A stretch of DNA of 64,000 nt from JALORV01 sp035498175 (GCA_035498175.1 DATKAJ010000020.1:1-64000); one strand, 5' to 3'; shown: positions 31,521 through 40,606, counted from the first letter of the stretch. Program-made: numbers and translations. The notes: generated by a model not told the origin, from the sequence alone.

Positions 31521-31940
31521 CTAGTCTCGAACGACTGTCACTGCGCAAGTTGCATAGGCGATGACCTGTCTGGCCACAGAGCCGATCAGCCAGCGTGCCA
31601 GGCCGCTGCGGCCGCGGTGTCCCACGACGATGTGGTCAATGCCGTTGTGCTCGGCGTAGAGCAGCAACTGCTCCGAGGGGTGCCCCACGGCGACGCTGGT
31701 CCTGGCTGCAACCTCGGATCGGCTGAGTTTGGGCTGCAGTGCGCGCAGCAGCTGGGAGCAGTGACGGCGACCCCGCTCGATCAGGTCTTCCGTTTCCACC
31801 TCCGTACCGAAGTCAGGAGGGCGGGAGACTGACAGCACGTGCAATTCAGCTCCGTAGCGCCCAGCCAGGTCCATGGCGAACTCGACTGCGTGCTCGGCCG
31901 CCTTCGAGCCGTCGTAGCCCACCAGAACGCGCTTGATCAT
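31521..31940 (-). CDS. Universal stress protein UspA family
   Basis: A 139-residue cytosolic protein. It starts IKRVLVGYDGSKAAEHAVEF and has the ATP-binding G-2x-G-9x-G-S/T-type loop GHRGRSGLARWLIGSVARQV. It is the last gene of a leftward operon and its ATG overlaps the stop of the antiporter gene by four bases. Usp proteins often regulate ion transporters in response to ATP level or membrane energy. Confidence 0.92.
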   Translation of the reverse strand: MIKRVLVGYDGSKAAEHAVEFAMDLAGRYGAELHVLSVSRPPDFGTEVETEDLIERGRRHCSQLLRALQPKLSRSEVAARTSVAVGHPSEQLLLYAEHNGIDHIVVGHRGRSGLARWLIGSVARQVIAYATCAVTVVRD

Positions 31941-33148
31941 GAATGTCTCCGAAGGTTCGAGGTGACGGTCTCCTGTGCCGATTCAACCGGCTCCGAGCTC
32001 GAGCGCAGCAAGTGCCTCGGCAGGAAGAACGCATTGGCGATCAGTGTCGGCACGACGGCGCTGCCGATTACCGCGGCGACCAGTGCGGAATACTGGGCCT
32101 GGTCGACAATCCGGTGGGACAGACCGAAGAGCGCCGAGATAGTGCCGAACGTCAGGCCGGTCGACATCAGGAGTGTCGTGTACATGCCCTCGGGTCGCGG
32201 CGACCCCGATGCGAGTGCCACGGGATAGACGCCGGCGACCTTCGTCGCCATCTTGCCCACCAGCAGGACGACGAATGCGAGCGGGGCGGCGGCCAGCGCG
32301 GGCAGTGACACCAGGGAGCCGGCGCGGATGAAGTAAAAGGGGGTGAGCAGGCCAAACGTCAGCGTGCGCATCCGGCGAATGAGCGCGTGATCCTTGCCGA
32401 CCGTACCCGCCAACACCATGCCGAGGAGGTAGGCCGGCAGAACGGCCTCGCTGTCGGCCCAGGTCGCCAGCGCAGCGAAGGCGAAGAGGCATGTCATCAG
32501 GAACTTGGCCTCCAGTTCGGACGGACGCGCTCCAAAGCGCCGGAAGAAGCGCGGTGTCAGCCAGGGCAGGAGAAAGAAGGCGACGGTGCCGGCGCCCGCG
32601 AATACTGCTGTCCTGTATGTGAATGGCGCGAAAATGAGACCGAGGGCGACGACTGTTGCTAGGTCAGTGACGAAGCAGGCGGCGAGCACGCCCTTTCCGT
32701 AGTCCGTCGCGTTGAGGCCGAACTCGAGCATCACCGCATAGACCACGGCGACAGAGGTCGTCGACATTGCGATGCCTGCGAGCCAGCTCGCATCGGGTGA
32801 CCAGCCGAGCACCCATCGGGCCAGTGCCGCGCACCCGAAGAACGGTGCGCCAAAGCTCACCAGTCCGATAGCGAAAGTGGATCTCCACTGTCTGCGCAGG
32901 ACCGTCGGGTCGAGTTCCGCACCGGCGAGGAACGTCAGCAGAATTGCGCCCGCCCCCGAGAGAAACCTGATCCAGGTCGCGTCGCCAGCCAGCAGCGCGC
33001 TGCCAATCAGCGCCCCGATGACGAGTTGCGCGATCGTGCCGACCACGATTTCCGACAGGGCCGTTGCGACGCGCAGCCAGATCGAGAGCAAGGTAGCGAC
33101 CAGCGCCAGGCCCAGCCACAGCGCTGCCTGGGTCCAGATTTCGGTCAC
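31937..33148 (-). CDS. CPA2-family cation/proton antiporter (KefB/Na+-H+ exchanger-like)
   Basis: A 403-residue inner-membrane protein with about 12 transmembrane helices. Recognised features are LTFLAGAELDPTVLRRQW, the GIAMSTTSVAVVYAVMLEFG discontinuous-helix region, and CFVTDLATVVALGLIF with the TD pair of the ion site. No C-terminal RCK/TrkA domain is present, unlike KefB/KefC. It overlaps the DUF190 gene (4 bases) and the uspA gene (4 bases), so all three are translationally coupled; DUF190 may be the regulatory subunit. Confidence 0.9.
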   Translation of the reverse strand: MTEIWTQAALWLGLALVATLLSIWLRVATALSEIVVGTIAQLVIGALIGSALLAGDATWIRFLSGAGAILLTFLAGAELDPTVLRRQWRSTFAIGLVSFGAPFFGCAALARWVLGWSPDASWLAGIAMSTTSVAVVYAVMLEFGLNATDYGKGVLAACFVTDLATVVALGLIFAPFTYRTAVFAGAGTVAFFLLPWLTPRFFRRFGARPSELEAKFLMTCLFAFAALATWADSEAVLPAYLLGMVLAGTVGKDHALIRRMRTLTFGLLTPFYFIRAGSLVSLPALAAAPLAFVVLLVGKMATKVAGVYPVALASGSPRPEGMYTTLLMSTGLTFGTISALFGLSHRIVDQAQYSALVAAVIGSAVVPTLIANAFFLPRHLLRSSSEPVESAQETVTSNLRRHS

Positions 33149-33498
33149 GATGTCTCCGCGGCAGTCGACGGATCGTCCCGGTCAGGATTGAGGACCCCGA
33201 AGCGTGCGGGGATGTCCGTGTAGAAGAGACGGATCTTCTCCGCGGCGATAAGGTCGAGCAGCCTAACCTTCTCGTCCGGAGTGACGATGAACTCCACCTC
33301 GACGATCAGGCTGCCGCTGAGCTCGAAGAACCGGTCTTCGTGCATTACGTGATGGCGGCCGAAACCAGCCATTGCATGGAAGGCGGACCCGCCGCGGATC
33401 CCCATCGTGTTGGCGGTTCGCAGCAGCCATTCCCACAGAAGCATGCCGTGCAGCCGATGACCCTCGGTGACGTAGAAGCGGAGATACGAGCCTTCCAT
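33145..33498 (-). CDS. DUF190 (PII-like) protein
   Basis: A 117-residue protein of the DUF190 family. It opens GSYLRFYVTEGHRLHGMLLWEWLLRTA, then GIRGGSAFHAMAGFGRHHVMH, FELSGSLIVEVEFIV and the ending RLFYTDIPARFG. DUF190 proteins have a PII-like ferredoxin fold and may bind nucleotides. The stop overlaps the antiporter start by four bases, suggesting a ligand-sensing partner for that transporter. Confidence 0.92.
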   Translation of the reverse strand: MEGSYLRFYVTEGHRLHGMLLWEWLLRTANTMGIRGGSAFHAMAGFGRHHVMHEDRFFELSGSLIVEVEFIVTPDEKVRLLDLIAAEKIRLFYTDIPARFGVLNPDRDDPSTAAETS

Positions 33499-33588
33499 TG
33501 GGATCTTCCTCGCAAATGCTGCCTCAAGTGGGTGCTTCCGCTTCGCGCTCCGTCGATCGCTAGTGTGGTGACGCCGATCGTGGTCGAC

Positions 33589-34230
33589 CTACCGCTTCCT
33601 CGGTCGCCGCCGGCCCTTCTCGGCGCGTTTGACGGGCCGGCCGGCAACCCGCTGCCTTTCCGCGCCAGCAGTGGCTTCCCGAATGCCATGCTCGCGGTCG
33701 AATACGGTGTTGGCATACGCGTCCAGAACCTGCTCGCAGGCTGAGAGCTCTCGCTCTGCAAGGGCGCGCGCAGACGCGCCGAAGTGATCCAGGGCCTCGA
33801 TCTTCGCCAGCCAGTTGCGAAGCTTCTTCAGGTCTTCCTCGTTTTCCTGCAATTCGGCGAAGGAGTAGTGGCTGGCCTTGACCTCCTTCTGAACTTCACG
33901 CTTGAAATCGGAGCATTTGTCGAGGAATTCCTCGTAGTCGTCATCTCGATCGCGCTTGAATCGATCGACGACCAGCGCCTGCTGCTTGGGATCGAGTGGC
34001 AAGACCTCGAACAGGACGGCCTCGCCGCCAGCCCGCAGGACCTCGCCCTGCAGGGCCCGCAATTGCCGCTGGTATTCTGAAGTGTTGCGCAGGACGCAAA
34101 CGCCGCCCTGAATGTAGACGGCGCCCATGCCGCGCAGCCGTCGCCACAGGCCGACACGGAGCTTCGAAGGCTCGTTGGCTACCTTGTACGCAAGCAGGAG
34201 CCAGCGAGTTTCGGACGAATCGTCGGGCAT
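33589..34230 (-). CDS. ChrB-domain protein (chromate-resistance regulator-like)
   Basis: A 213-residue protein carrying the ChrB N-terminal domain: WLLLAYKVANEPSKLRVGLW, then MGAVYIQGGVCVLRN, ALQGEVLRAGGEAVLFEV. A coiled-coil stretch follows (about 105-150, rich in E and K) and a basic tail RRRPRKR. Full-length ChrB carries a second, C-terminal domain; it is missing here, as is any chrA transporter nearby. The ATG at 34230 was chosen because the frame upstream shows no family sequence. It may regulate this operon rather than chromate efflux. Confidence 0.8.
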   Translation of the reverse strand: MPDDSSETRWLLLAYKVANEPSKLRVGLWRRLRGMGAVYIQGGVCVLRNTSEYQRQLRALQGEVLRAGGEAVLFEVLPLDPKQQALVVDRFKRDRDDDYEEFLDKCSDFKREVQKEVKASHYSFAELQENEEDLKKLRNWLAKIEALDHFGASARALAERELSACEQVLDAYANTVFDREHGIREATAGAERQRVAGRPVKRAEKGRRRPRKR

Positions 34231-34273
34231 GAGTAATTGGGTTGGCGGCCGCGGCGCGCTGCTCGTCCCTCGA

Positions 34274-35260
34274 TCAAAGGTTACGCGCACGCCGCAGCGT
34301 TGCCGCTATCAGCACAACCGCCACTGCTACCGCCAGATGGAACCCAAGGAGCGCCGGCGACAACCATTCCATTCCGGCCAGGACATAAGCGAAGACAACC
34401 GTCGCAAGCGCCCCTCCCGCCAAGACGCTGTCGTCCACGAACAGGCCCACGGCCTCCGAGAGCAGCAGGCGGAGCGTGCTATGCGAACTGGCTTTCATCG
34501 CGGGAGCACTTCGCGGCGCGCGTGGCTGTATCCGGCTGGCAGCGACAAGCAGCAGTCCAATGCACAGATAGGCCGCAGCCAAAGCGAGCAGCATCCAGTC
34601 CGCTCCCGGCCATTCGATTCCGACGCCTTCGCCGGCCCAGAAGGTCCCGAAGGCGGTGAGCAGAACACCAACGCCAAACTTGAGCAGGTTTTCGGGAACG
34701 CGGGCGAGTGGCCGGTGTAGCCAAGCGCCCAAGAGAGCCACGAGCAGGAAGGCCGCCACGGCGCCGACGATCGCGGGTCCGATCAGTTGCTCTCCCCCGC
34801 CAGCAGCGATCGCAATGACGATGACGACGACTTCCAGGCCCTCCAGGGTCACCGCCTTGAATGCGGCGACGAGCCCGAGCGTATCGATCCCAAACCAGGG
34901 GCGCCCCAGCGCGCGACGCAGGATCGAAACTTCTCCTTCGTAGGTCCTGGTCTCGTCGTGCAATGCAATGCACCCGGCGGCCCGCAGAATGGCCTTGTTC
35001 AGCCAGCGCAGCCCGAAGAGGAGCAGGAGCGTCCCCACAACAAGCTGGAAGACGTGGATCGAAATCGCGGCCAGCGCTGGCCCGACGACGACCACGATCG
35101 CAATCAGCAGAAGCATGGCCAGTCCGGTGCCAGTGAGCGCCGCGCGCCAGCCTCGCGTGACACCCACCGCCAGTACGATGGTGAGTGCCTCCACGAACTC
35201 GACGAGCGACGCCATGAACGAGGCGAGCACGACTGGCGCAACCGCTACCCAGTCAGTCAT
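34274..35260 (-). CDS. COG4280-family multi-pass membrane protein
   Basis: A 328-residue inner-membrane protein with about nine to ten helices. Two related helices carry acidic motifs: FMASLVEFVEALTIVLAVG near residue 13 and AVTLEGLEVVVIVIAIA near residue 135, each E-x-x-E like an internal repeat. This resembles cation/H+ exchanger families such as TMEM165/UPF0016, so I infer a metal or cation transporter. The ATG at 35260 starts a first helix at once; a start at 35278 is possible. It is first in the leftward operon with chrB-like, DUF190, antiporter and uspA genes. Confidence 0.78.
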   Translation of the reverse strand: MTDWVAVAPVVLASFMASLVEFVEALTIVLAVGVTRGWRAALTGTGLAMLLLIAIVVVVGPALAAISIHVFQLVVGTLLLLFGLRWLNKAILRAAGCIALHDETRTYEGEVSILRRALGRPWFGIDTLGLVAAFKAVTLEGLEVVVIVIAIAAGGGEQLIGPAIVGAVAAFLLVALLGAWLHRPLARVPENLLKFGVGVLLTAFGTFWAGEGVGIEWPGADWMLLALAAAYLCIGLLLVAASRIQPRAPRSAPAMKASSHSTLRLLLSEAVGLFVDDSVLAGGALATVVFAYVLAGMEWLSPALLGFHLAVAVAVVLIAATLRRARNL

Positions 35261-35283
35261 TCGTGTTTTTGTCCACAATTTCT

Positions 35284-35308
35284 GTAACCAACGTTACACG
35301 CCAGTGTA
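35284..35308 (-). promoter_or_regulatory. Candidate operator upstream of the COG4280/ChrB-like operon
   Basis: GTAAC (35284-35288) and GTTAC (35293-35297) form an inverted repeat, and TACAC (35295-35299) with GTGTA (35304-35308) form a second, overlapping it. They lie 24-48 bases upstream of the COG4280 start codon, where a repressor would act. The regulator could be the ChrB-like protein of this operon; that is inference. Confidence 0.5.
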
Positions 35309-35417
35309 GCGTAGAGTAACCAGCGCAAGCGCAGGCGGACAAGACAGAAGGCGGTCTTGCGCCGATGAAGGCATGCTCGCAGTAGTTGTCTGCACTCAGC
35401 AGCAATGCTGAAACGGT

Positions 35418-35446
35418 CCCCGGGGCTGCCTATGGCTGCCCCGGGG
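35418..35446. repeat. GC-rich hairpin, 9-bp arms
   Basis: CCCCGGGGC (35418-35426) and GCCCCGGGG (35438-35446) are exact inverted copies with an 11-base loop. No T-tract follows. It lies in the middle of the divergent intergenic region and could be a transcript-end or leader structure. Confidence 0.55.
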
Positions 35447-35619
35447 GCCGAAACAGGAGGACATGACGTTCCTCGCCGCCCCGCGCTGCGGCGACGGAGT
35501 ATCTTGTCAGGTCTTCGATGGGGTGCGGTGCCGCCCTGTCGCGGGTGACGACCGCCGAGGCCTCGGATCGCCATCGACCCATCCACGTCGGGGCCTCTTT
35601 CAATACTCGGAGGCCAGGC

Positions 35620-35913
35620 ATGGCGACCTACATCGTGCTGTCGACGTTCACGGACCAGGGTGCCCGCACTATCAGGGACACGACCAAGCGCGCCGATGCG
35701 GTGCGTGAGATGGCGAAGAAGTTCGGGGTCACGGCGAAGGACTTCTACTGGACGATGGGCGCAGTCGACGTGGTCGTGATCCTCGATGCGCCCGACGACG
35801 CTTCCGTGACCGCGTTCAGCATGAGCGTGGCGGCGCTTGGAAACGTGCGTACTCAGACAATGCGGGCGTTCTCGGCGGACGAAGTCGGCAAGGTGCTCGC
35901 CAAGCTCGGCTGA
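35620..35913 (+). CDS. GYD-domain protein
   Basis: A 97-residue cytosolic protein of the GYD family: TYIVLSTFTDQGARTIRDT, then FGVTAKDFYWTMGAVDVVVI (the G-x-x-D core, normally GxYD) and AFSADEVGKVLAKLG. Function is unknown. The start at 35620 follows GGAGGCC. It converges with the Fe-S oxidoreductase gene. Confidence 0.88.
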   Translation: MATYIVLSTFTDQGARTIRDTTKRADAVREMAKKFGVTAKDFYWTMGAVDVVVILDAPDDASVTAFSMSVAALGNVRTQTMRAFSADEVGKVLAKLG

Positions 35914-35951
35914 AGGGGTTGATCCTGGTGGCGCGCTCAAACGCGCGCTGC

Positions 35952-37946
35952 CTACACCAGCGCCTCGGCGACCAGTTCGGCCAGGTCGCGCGCAGGCACG
36001 CGATCGTCGAGCTGCGCGAGCCCGTCGCCGACCATCACCGCGCAGTACGGGCACGCGGTTGCCACCGCCTTGGGCTGCTCTGCAAGCGCTTGCTCGGCGC
36101 GCAGCACGTTGATGCGCTTGCCGATCGTTTCCTCGAGCCACATGCGGCCGCCGCCGGCGCCGCAGCACATCGCCTTGTCGCGCGCGAGTTCGAATTCCAG
36201 CGGCGCATCCCTCGAGATCGCCTGCAGCACACGGCGCGGCGCCTCGTATTCACGATTGTGGCGGCCGAGGTAACACGGCTCGTGATAGATCACGCGCTGG
36301 TGTGCCGGTGCAACCTTGAGCCGGCCCTTGGCGATCCATGCATCGATTGCCTGGGAGTGGTGCAGCACCTCGTAATGCCCGCCGAACTCCGGAAGCTCGT
36401 TCTTTAGCGCGTTGAACGCATGCGGATCGCAGGTGACGATGCGCTGCGCGCCGAGACCGTTCAGGGTCTCGACCAGCGCCGTCGCCAGCTGCTGGAACAC
36501 CATCTCGTTGCCGAGCCGGCGCACGCACTCGCCGGTTGAGCCCTCGAGCGGCCCGAGGATGCCTAGCCGCACGCCGGCGGCCTGCGCGACGCGGATAAAC
36601 GCCTTGGCGATCTTCTGGCCACGCGGATCGAATGAAGAGGCCGAGCCGACATAGAAGAGATAGTCGAGTGCGGCGACCTCTTCGGCAGTGCTGACGACCG
36701 GCAGGCCGAGATCCTTCGCCCAGTCGCCGCGCGTGGCCGAGTCCAGCCCCCACGGATTGCCCTGCGACTCGTAGGCCGCGAACACGCGGTCGAGTTCATG
36801 CGGGAACACGCCTTCCATCATCACCTGCCGCTGGCGCAGGCGGTAGAACTTCGGCAGATGCTCGAGCCCGATCGGACATGCGACTTCGCAGTAGCCGCAT
36901 GTCGTGCACGCCCACAGGGTTTCCTCGCCGATTGTGCCGCCGACGAGGGCGGGCAGCCTAGGAGCATCGTGCGCACGGATCGGGTCGGCATGTTCGAGCA
37001 GATGGTGCTTGACCGAGTCGTTGACCCATTTCAGTGCAAGCGGTTTACCGGTCAGAAACGTGGGGCAGGCGTCTTTGCAGCGACCACACTCGGTGCAGGT
37101 AAACGCATCCAGCCCTTCCTTCCACGTCAGATCGAGCGCGGTCCGTGCGCCGATCTTCAACTTGTCGGGGTCAGCGTCGTCTTCGGCGAGCGGCGCGAGA
37201 TCGACCGATGGCACGCGGTTCAGCGGCGCATCACGTCCGAAATACACGGTCGGCAACGATGTGACGATGTGAAAGTGCTCGCCGACCGGCAGGATCGCGA
37301 GGAAACTGAACACCGTGGCCATCTGCACCCAGTAGAAGGCGTGCATGCCGGCATCGAGCTCTTGCGGCGACATGCCCGCGAGCGACGCCGAGAGCGGTCG
37401 GCCGATCCACGCCCACGCCGCCTCGTGAGCAATCGCGGGAACCGTCGGCGCAAGGCGGGCAAAGCGGAACGCGTCGAAGCCGAAGTCGGTCACCATGATC
37501 AGCGCGATCAGTGTCAGGATCACGACGGCCTCGCGATTCGGCTCCAGCCTGGCCGGCCGCCGTACGAAGCGACGCCAGAAGCCGTACGCGACCGCCACCA
37601 GCACGGCGACTTCGACGAAGTCCTTGAACGAGGTGTAAAGACCCCCGACCGCACCTGGAATCGTGGCGAGCGGCGCGTAACCGATCACGATCAGGTGCAG
37701 CTTGCGCAGCAGCAGCGTCAGGAATCCGAAGAAGATCACGGCGTGCATCAGGCCCGGACGCCGGTCGCCTGAAAGAAGCCGCGCCTGACCGAAACCCAGC
37801 GTGACGAGCCGTTTGAGCCGCGCGAGCGGTGCGTCGAAGCGTTTATCGGGCGCGAGCGCAACCACAATCGCGAGCTTGCGCCACGCCAGCACCGCGAATG
37901 CGGCAAAGCCCGCAGCAAGCAGCAGCGTGATGCCCAGCGGGCTCAT
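35952..37946 (-). CDS. Membrane-bound (Fe-S) oxidoreductase, HdrD/GlpC-like with NarI-like membrane domain
   Basis: A 664-residue protein. Residues 1-230 hold about six transmembrane helices, probably a heme-b membrane domain. Two 4Fe-4S motifs follow: CTECGRCKDACP (from Cys284) and CTTCGYCEVACP (from Cys347). Two CCG domains end the protein (for example YHEPCYLGRHN and AMCCGAGGGRMW), which bind a noncubane cluster in heterodisulfide reductases. The same arrangement occurs in electron-transfer-flavoprotein:quinone reductases of the EtfD/EMO type. No etfAB genes are in the window, so the donor is unknown. Confidence 0.88.
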   Translation of the reverse strand: MSPLGITLLLAAGFAAFAVLAWRKLAIVVALAPDKRFDAPLARLKRLVTLGFGQARLLSGDRRPGLMHAVIFFGFLTLLLRKLHLIVIGYAPLATIPGAVGGLYTSFKDFVEVAVLVAVAYGFWRRFVRRPARLEPNREAVVILTLIALIMVTDFGFDAFRFARLAPTVPAIAHEAAWAWIGRPLSASLAGMSPQELDAGMHAFYWVQMATVFSFLAILPVGEHFHIVTSLPTVYFGRDAPLNRVPSVDLAPLAEDDADPDKLKIGARTALDLTWKEGLDAFTCTECGRCKDACPTFLTGKPLALKWVNDSVKHHLLEHADPIRAHDAPRLPALVGGTIGEETLWACTTCGYCEVACPIGLEHLPKFYRLRQRQVMMEGVFPHELDRVFAAYESQGNPWGLDSATRGDWAKDLGLPVVSTAEEVAALDYLFYVGSASSFDPRGQKIAKAFIRVAQAAGVRLGILGPLEGSTGECVRRLGNEMVFQQLATALVETLNGLGAQRIVTCDPHAFNALKNELPEFGGHYEVLHHSQAIDAWIAKGRLKVAPAHQRVIYHEPCYLGRHNREYEAPRRVLQAISRDAPLEFELARDKAMCCGAGGGRMWLEETIGKRINVLRAEQALAEQPKAVATACPYCAVMVGDGLAQLDDRVPARDLAELVAEALV

Positions 37947-38065
37947 CGACGACTCATGACGGCGGGTGCGGAAGGTGCGCGCCCAAGTGCACAGGCGCGC
38001 TGCTCATTGTCCAAGTGCGCCGGCTCGGCGGGCTGACGCGCGTCAACCGCCTTCGCGAGGTCAGG

Positions 38066-38758
38066 CTATTGCCCGGTCGCCTTGACGCTCGCTGCGACGG
38101 CCGGACTGAAATACAGCGCCCAGCGCGCGCTGGAGTGCGATTCCTCGACGCAGACTCCCGATGGGCAATCGACCAGGTGGAAACGATCCCGGTCGGCGGG
38201 GAAGCGCAACGCCGTCGCCGGATCGGAAGCCTTCCGGTACTGCGCCAGCGCGGCCGCATCGCCGAATCCCGTTTCCCAGATCGCCGTGCCGTCCTTCATC
38301 GACATCGCGACGACGCGAACGTCGGCGATCGAGACCGGCCGATAGTCGCGGCGCTCAAGTGCGCCAACCACAAAAACATACCAGGGGCCGACAGCACCGT
38401 TGACTCGACCGAGCAGCAGGCCGAAGACGTCGTAGCCATCGCGCTCCGGTGTCGACGATCCGATGTCAACCGCCGCAAACACGATCTGGCCGGGCCGCTG
38501 CACGGCGGTCGACCGCAGCGCGGGCAACTGGGCGAGCGCGGCAGGATCGCCGCCCTGGCGGTCGATGTACTGCCCGAGGCGCTGTTCCCAGTCAGCGACG
38601 AGTCCTCGTCCGGCCGTTTCCGACGCCGCGGGCAGCGGCGCCTGCGCGCCTGGCTGCGCGGGAGAGTGCAACGCGCATCCCGAGAAAGCGACGGCGCAGA
38701 TGAGCGCCGTCAGGAGAGGCGCGGGGGCGCGCCGGCACAGGTCGCGGGCTGAACGCAT
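38066..38758 (-). CDS. Lipoprotein of unknown function
   Basis: A 230-residue lipoprotein. The signal peptide ends VAFSGC, with lipidated Cys28. I do not recognise the mature domain; it includes DIGSSTPERDGYDVFGLLLG, alternating strands and a central RRDYRPVSIADVRV. It starts 12 bases after the stop of the ankyrin-repeat gene, and both are likely made from one transcript and may act together in the periplasm. Confidence 0.8.
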   Translation of the reverse strand: MRSARDLCRRAPAPLLTALICAVAFSGCALHSPAQPGAQAPLPAASETAGRGLVADWEQRLGQYIDRQGGDPAALAQLPALRSTAVQRPGQIVFAAVDIGSSTPERDGYDVFGLLLGRVNGAVGPWYVFVVGALERRDYRPVSIADVRVVAMSMKDGTAIWETGFGDAAALAQYRKASDPATALRFPADRDRFHLVDCPSGVCVEESHSSARWALYFSPAVAASVKATGQ

Positions 38759-38770
38759 GCCAGACTCTGC

Positions 38771-40606
38771 CTAACGCGGGACTGGCTCGCCCGTGGGGAC
38801 GTCGTCAGCATCGCCGGTGGCGTCCGGCGCCGTCACGCGCTCACCGCCGGCCGACATCGCGAGCCGTCCGCTGGGCTCCCCGCGCGCCAGGCGGTCGGCG
38901 AGTGCAGCGTGGCCGGCGCGTTCGGCCTCCTCGCGCGCCGTTGCAGCCCTCGCGTTTCGCGCGTTGCGGTCAGCGCCATGAGCGAGCAGCGCGGATACGG
39001 CGATCGCGTCGCCGCGACGGGCGGCGAGATGCAGCGCCGTGTTGCCGACGTCATCCGCCGCCTGCAGATCGGCGTGATGTTCCAGCAGCACCAGCACGAC
39101 GGCCGCGTTGCCGCGTGCCGTGGCGGCGAGCAGCGGCGCCTGGCCGAACAGGTCGCGCCGGTTCGGGTCTGCGCCGCCCCGCAGCAGTGCCGCCGCGACC
39201 TCCAGCTGCCCGGTCAGCGCAGACAGCATCAGCGGCGTCGTCCCGTAAAGCGCCGTGACATCGGGCTTTGCCGCCAGTGCCAGCAGCGCCGCCACAGCGG
39301 CGGGGTCGCCTGAACGGACAGCCGCATGCAGCGGGGTCTCACCGTCGGCGTCCTGCGCATTAACATCCGAACTGCTCGCGGACCGGATCGCGCCGACGTC
39401 ACCGTGTCGCGCGGCCCACCAGAGCGGCGAACGACCGAGCGCGTCGGGTGCGCCTGCCGGGGCAGGATCGCCGGTGGCGGCTGGATCGCTGCGGGCAAAA
39501 CAGACTGTGGCGAGGCTGACCGGCTTGGAGTTGGTCGCATACCCGTAGTCATCGCCGTAATACGTACTCAGTTCGCGCGCGATCGCCTCGAACTGGGCTG
39601 CGGTGCGCAGCTGGTCATGCTCGTCCCTGTAATGGTCGAGCGCATCGGTACAGCGGTCGGCGACAACGGTCCCGAGCCGCGCGCTGAAATAGCGGGCGTA
39701 GCGGTTCGGATTGAGCACCTCGTTCCAGTGCGGCGTGATGAACGCCGTAAAGAAGTCGGAATCCGCGCGTGCCTGCACGCGCCAGTAAGCGCCATCGCGC
39801 ACGAGCATCGGCGGCAGTTCGCGCTTGCCGACGCGCACCGGCGCGGTCAGGTTGCGGTAGAACAGCAGGCCCGCGTAGTCGGCGGCAAGGTCACCGTTCG
39901 AGTGGATGCCGGTGGTGAACATCCCCAGCATGCCGTCCTCGGAGGTCAGCGGGTTCTTTGCCGTGGTGCGGATCGCGCCCTGCATGGCCTCGTCGACGGC
40001 CTGTCCGCGCCGCATCCGCGATTCGAACTCGACGTGATAGATCCTGCCGACGTTGATGAAGTGGATCAGCTTGTCGGTGCCGAACAGGGTCCCGCCGACA
40101 TCGACCGTGCCGGCGCGGAAGAACGTTCGTACGAACTTGCTCAGGTCGATGACGAGCAGGGGATCGTCATAGATTGAGACGATCGGTCGGTACATCGTGA
40201 CTAGGCCCGGGTACTGATCCGTCACGTCCTGCGTGAGCAGCTTGGTATCCAGCAACTCGTTGGTTGGGACCGCGAGGAAGAAGCGCGCCCAGACAATTCC
40301 GGCCATGTATTCGGGGCTATGCAACTCGGCGAGGCGCTCACTGCTCTGTTCCGAGTCGATCGCCAGGCTGATTGCGGCGTTGGCCTCCGCCACCGCATCG
40401 GTCAGGACGCCGTGGACGATCCTCGAAAGATATGGCCCGAGGTCAGCAAAATCACGGCCGACCGGCAGCGTGTACTGGTCGGTCTCGTGCGCGTAGGCAG
40501 TCGGCGCCGGCGCCAGCAGGACCGCGACGGTCGCGGCGATGGCCCCGCCGAGAATGCGCGACAGCGTGCCCGGGTTCTTGTTCTGGTTCACGACTCTGCT
40601 CCACAT
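38771..40606 (-). CDS. Exported ankyrin-repeat protein with an unknown N-terminal domain
   Basis: A 611-residue protein. Signal peptide: LGGAIAATVAVLLAPAPTAYA (residues about 19-39). Residues 40-370 form an unrecognised domain with VGRDFADLGPYLSRIVHGV and FGTDKLIHFINVGRIYHVEF. Residues about 390-560 hold five ankyrin repeats (for example DGETPLHAAVRSGDPAAVAALL and VGNTALHLAARRGDAIAVSALL). The start at 40606 gives a basic n-region followed by the signal core. It lies 72 bases after the acyltransferase gene on the same strand, so it may belong to the lipid operon. Confidence 0.85.
   Translation of the reverse strand: MWSRVVNQNKNPGTLSRILGGAIAATVAVLLAPAPTAYAHETDQYTLPVGRDFADLGPYLSRIVHGVLTDAVAEANAAISLAIDSEQSSERLAELHSPEYMAGIVWARFFLAVPTNELLDTKLLTQDVTDQYPGLVTMYRPIVSIYDDPLLVIDLSKFVRTFFRAGTVDVGGTLFGTDKLIHFINVGRIYHVEFESRMRRGQAVDEAMQGAIRTTAKNPLTSEDGMLGMFTTGIHSNGDLAADYAGLLFYRNLTAPVRVGKRELPPMLVRDGAYWRVQARADSDFFTAFITPHWNEVLNPNRYARYFSARLGTVVADRCTDALDHYRDEHDQLRTAAQFEAIARELSTYYGDDYGYATNSKPVSLATVCFARSDPAATGDPAPAGAPDALGRSPLWWAARHGDVGAIRSASSSDVNAQDADGETPLHAAVRSGDPAAVAALLALAAKPDVTALYGTTPLMLSALTGQLEVAAALLRGGADPNRRDLFGQAPLLAATARGNAAVVLVLLEHHADLQAADDVGNTALHLAARRGDAIAVSALLAHGADRNARNARAATAREEAERAGHAALADRLARGEPSGRLAMSAGGERVTAPDATGDADDVPTGEPVPR

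Larger units (their letters stand above)
35261..35619. other. Intergenic region between divergent genes, 359 bases
   Basis: It holds two overlapping inverted repeats next to the COG4280 gene and a GC-rich hairpin with 9-bp arms at 35418-35446, plus a small palindrome CCGAGGCCTCGG at 35555-35566 upstream of the GYD gene. A short open frame begins at 35463 behind an AGGAGG, but it overlaps the GYD gene and has no recognisable sequence. Otherwise I see nothing coding. Confidence 0.6.

Noticed and set aside
35463..35708. Small open frame with a good ribosome-binding site
   Set aside because: AGGAGG is only two bases from the ATG, the frame overlaps the GYD gene and the sequence has no protein-like character.
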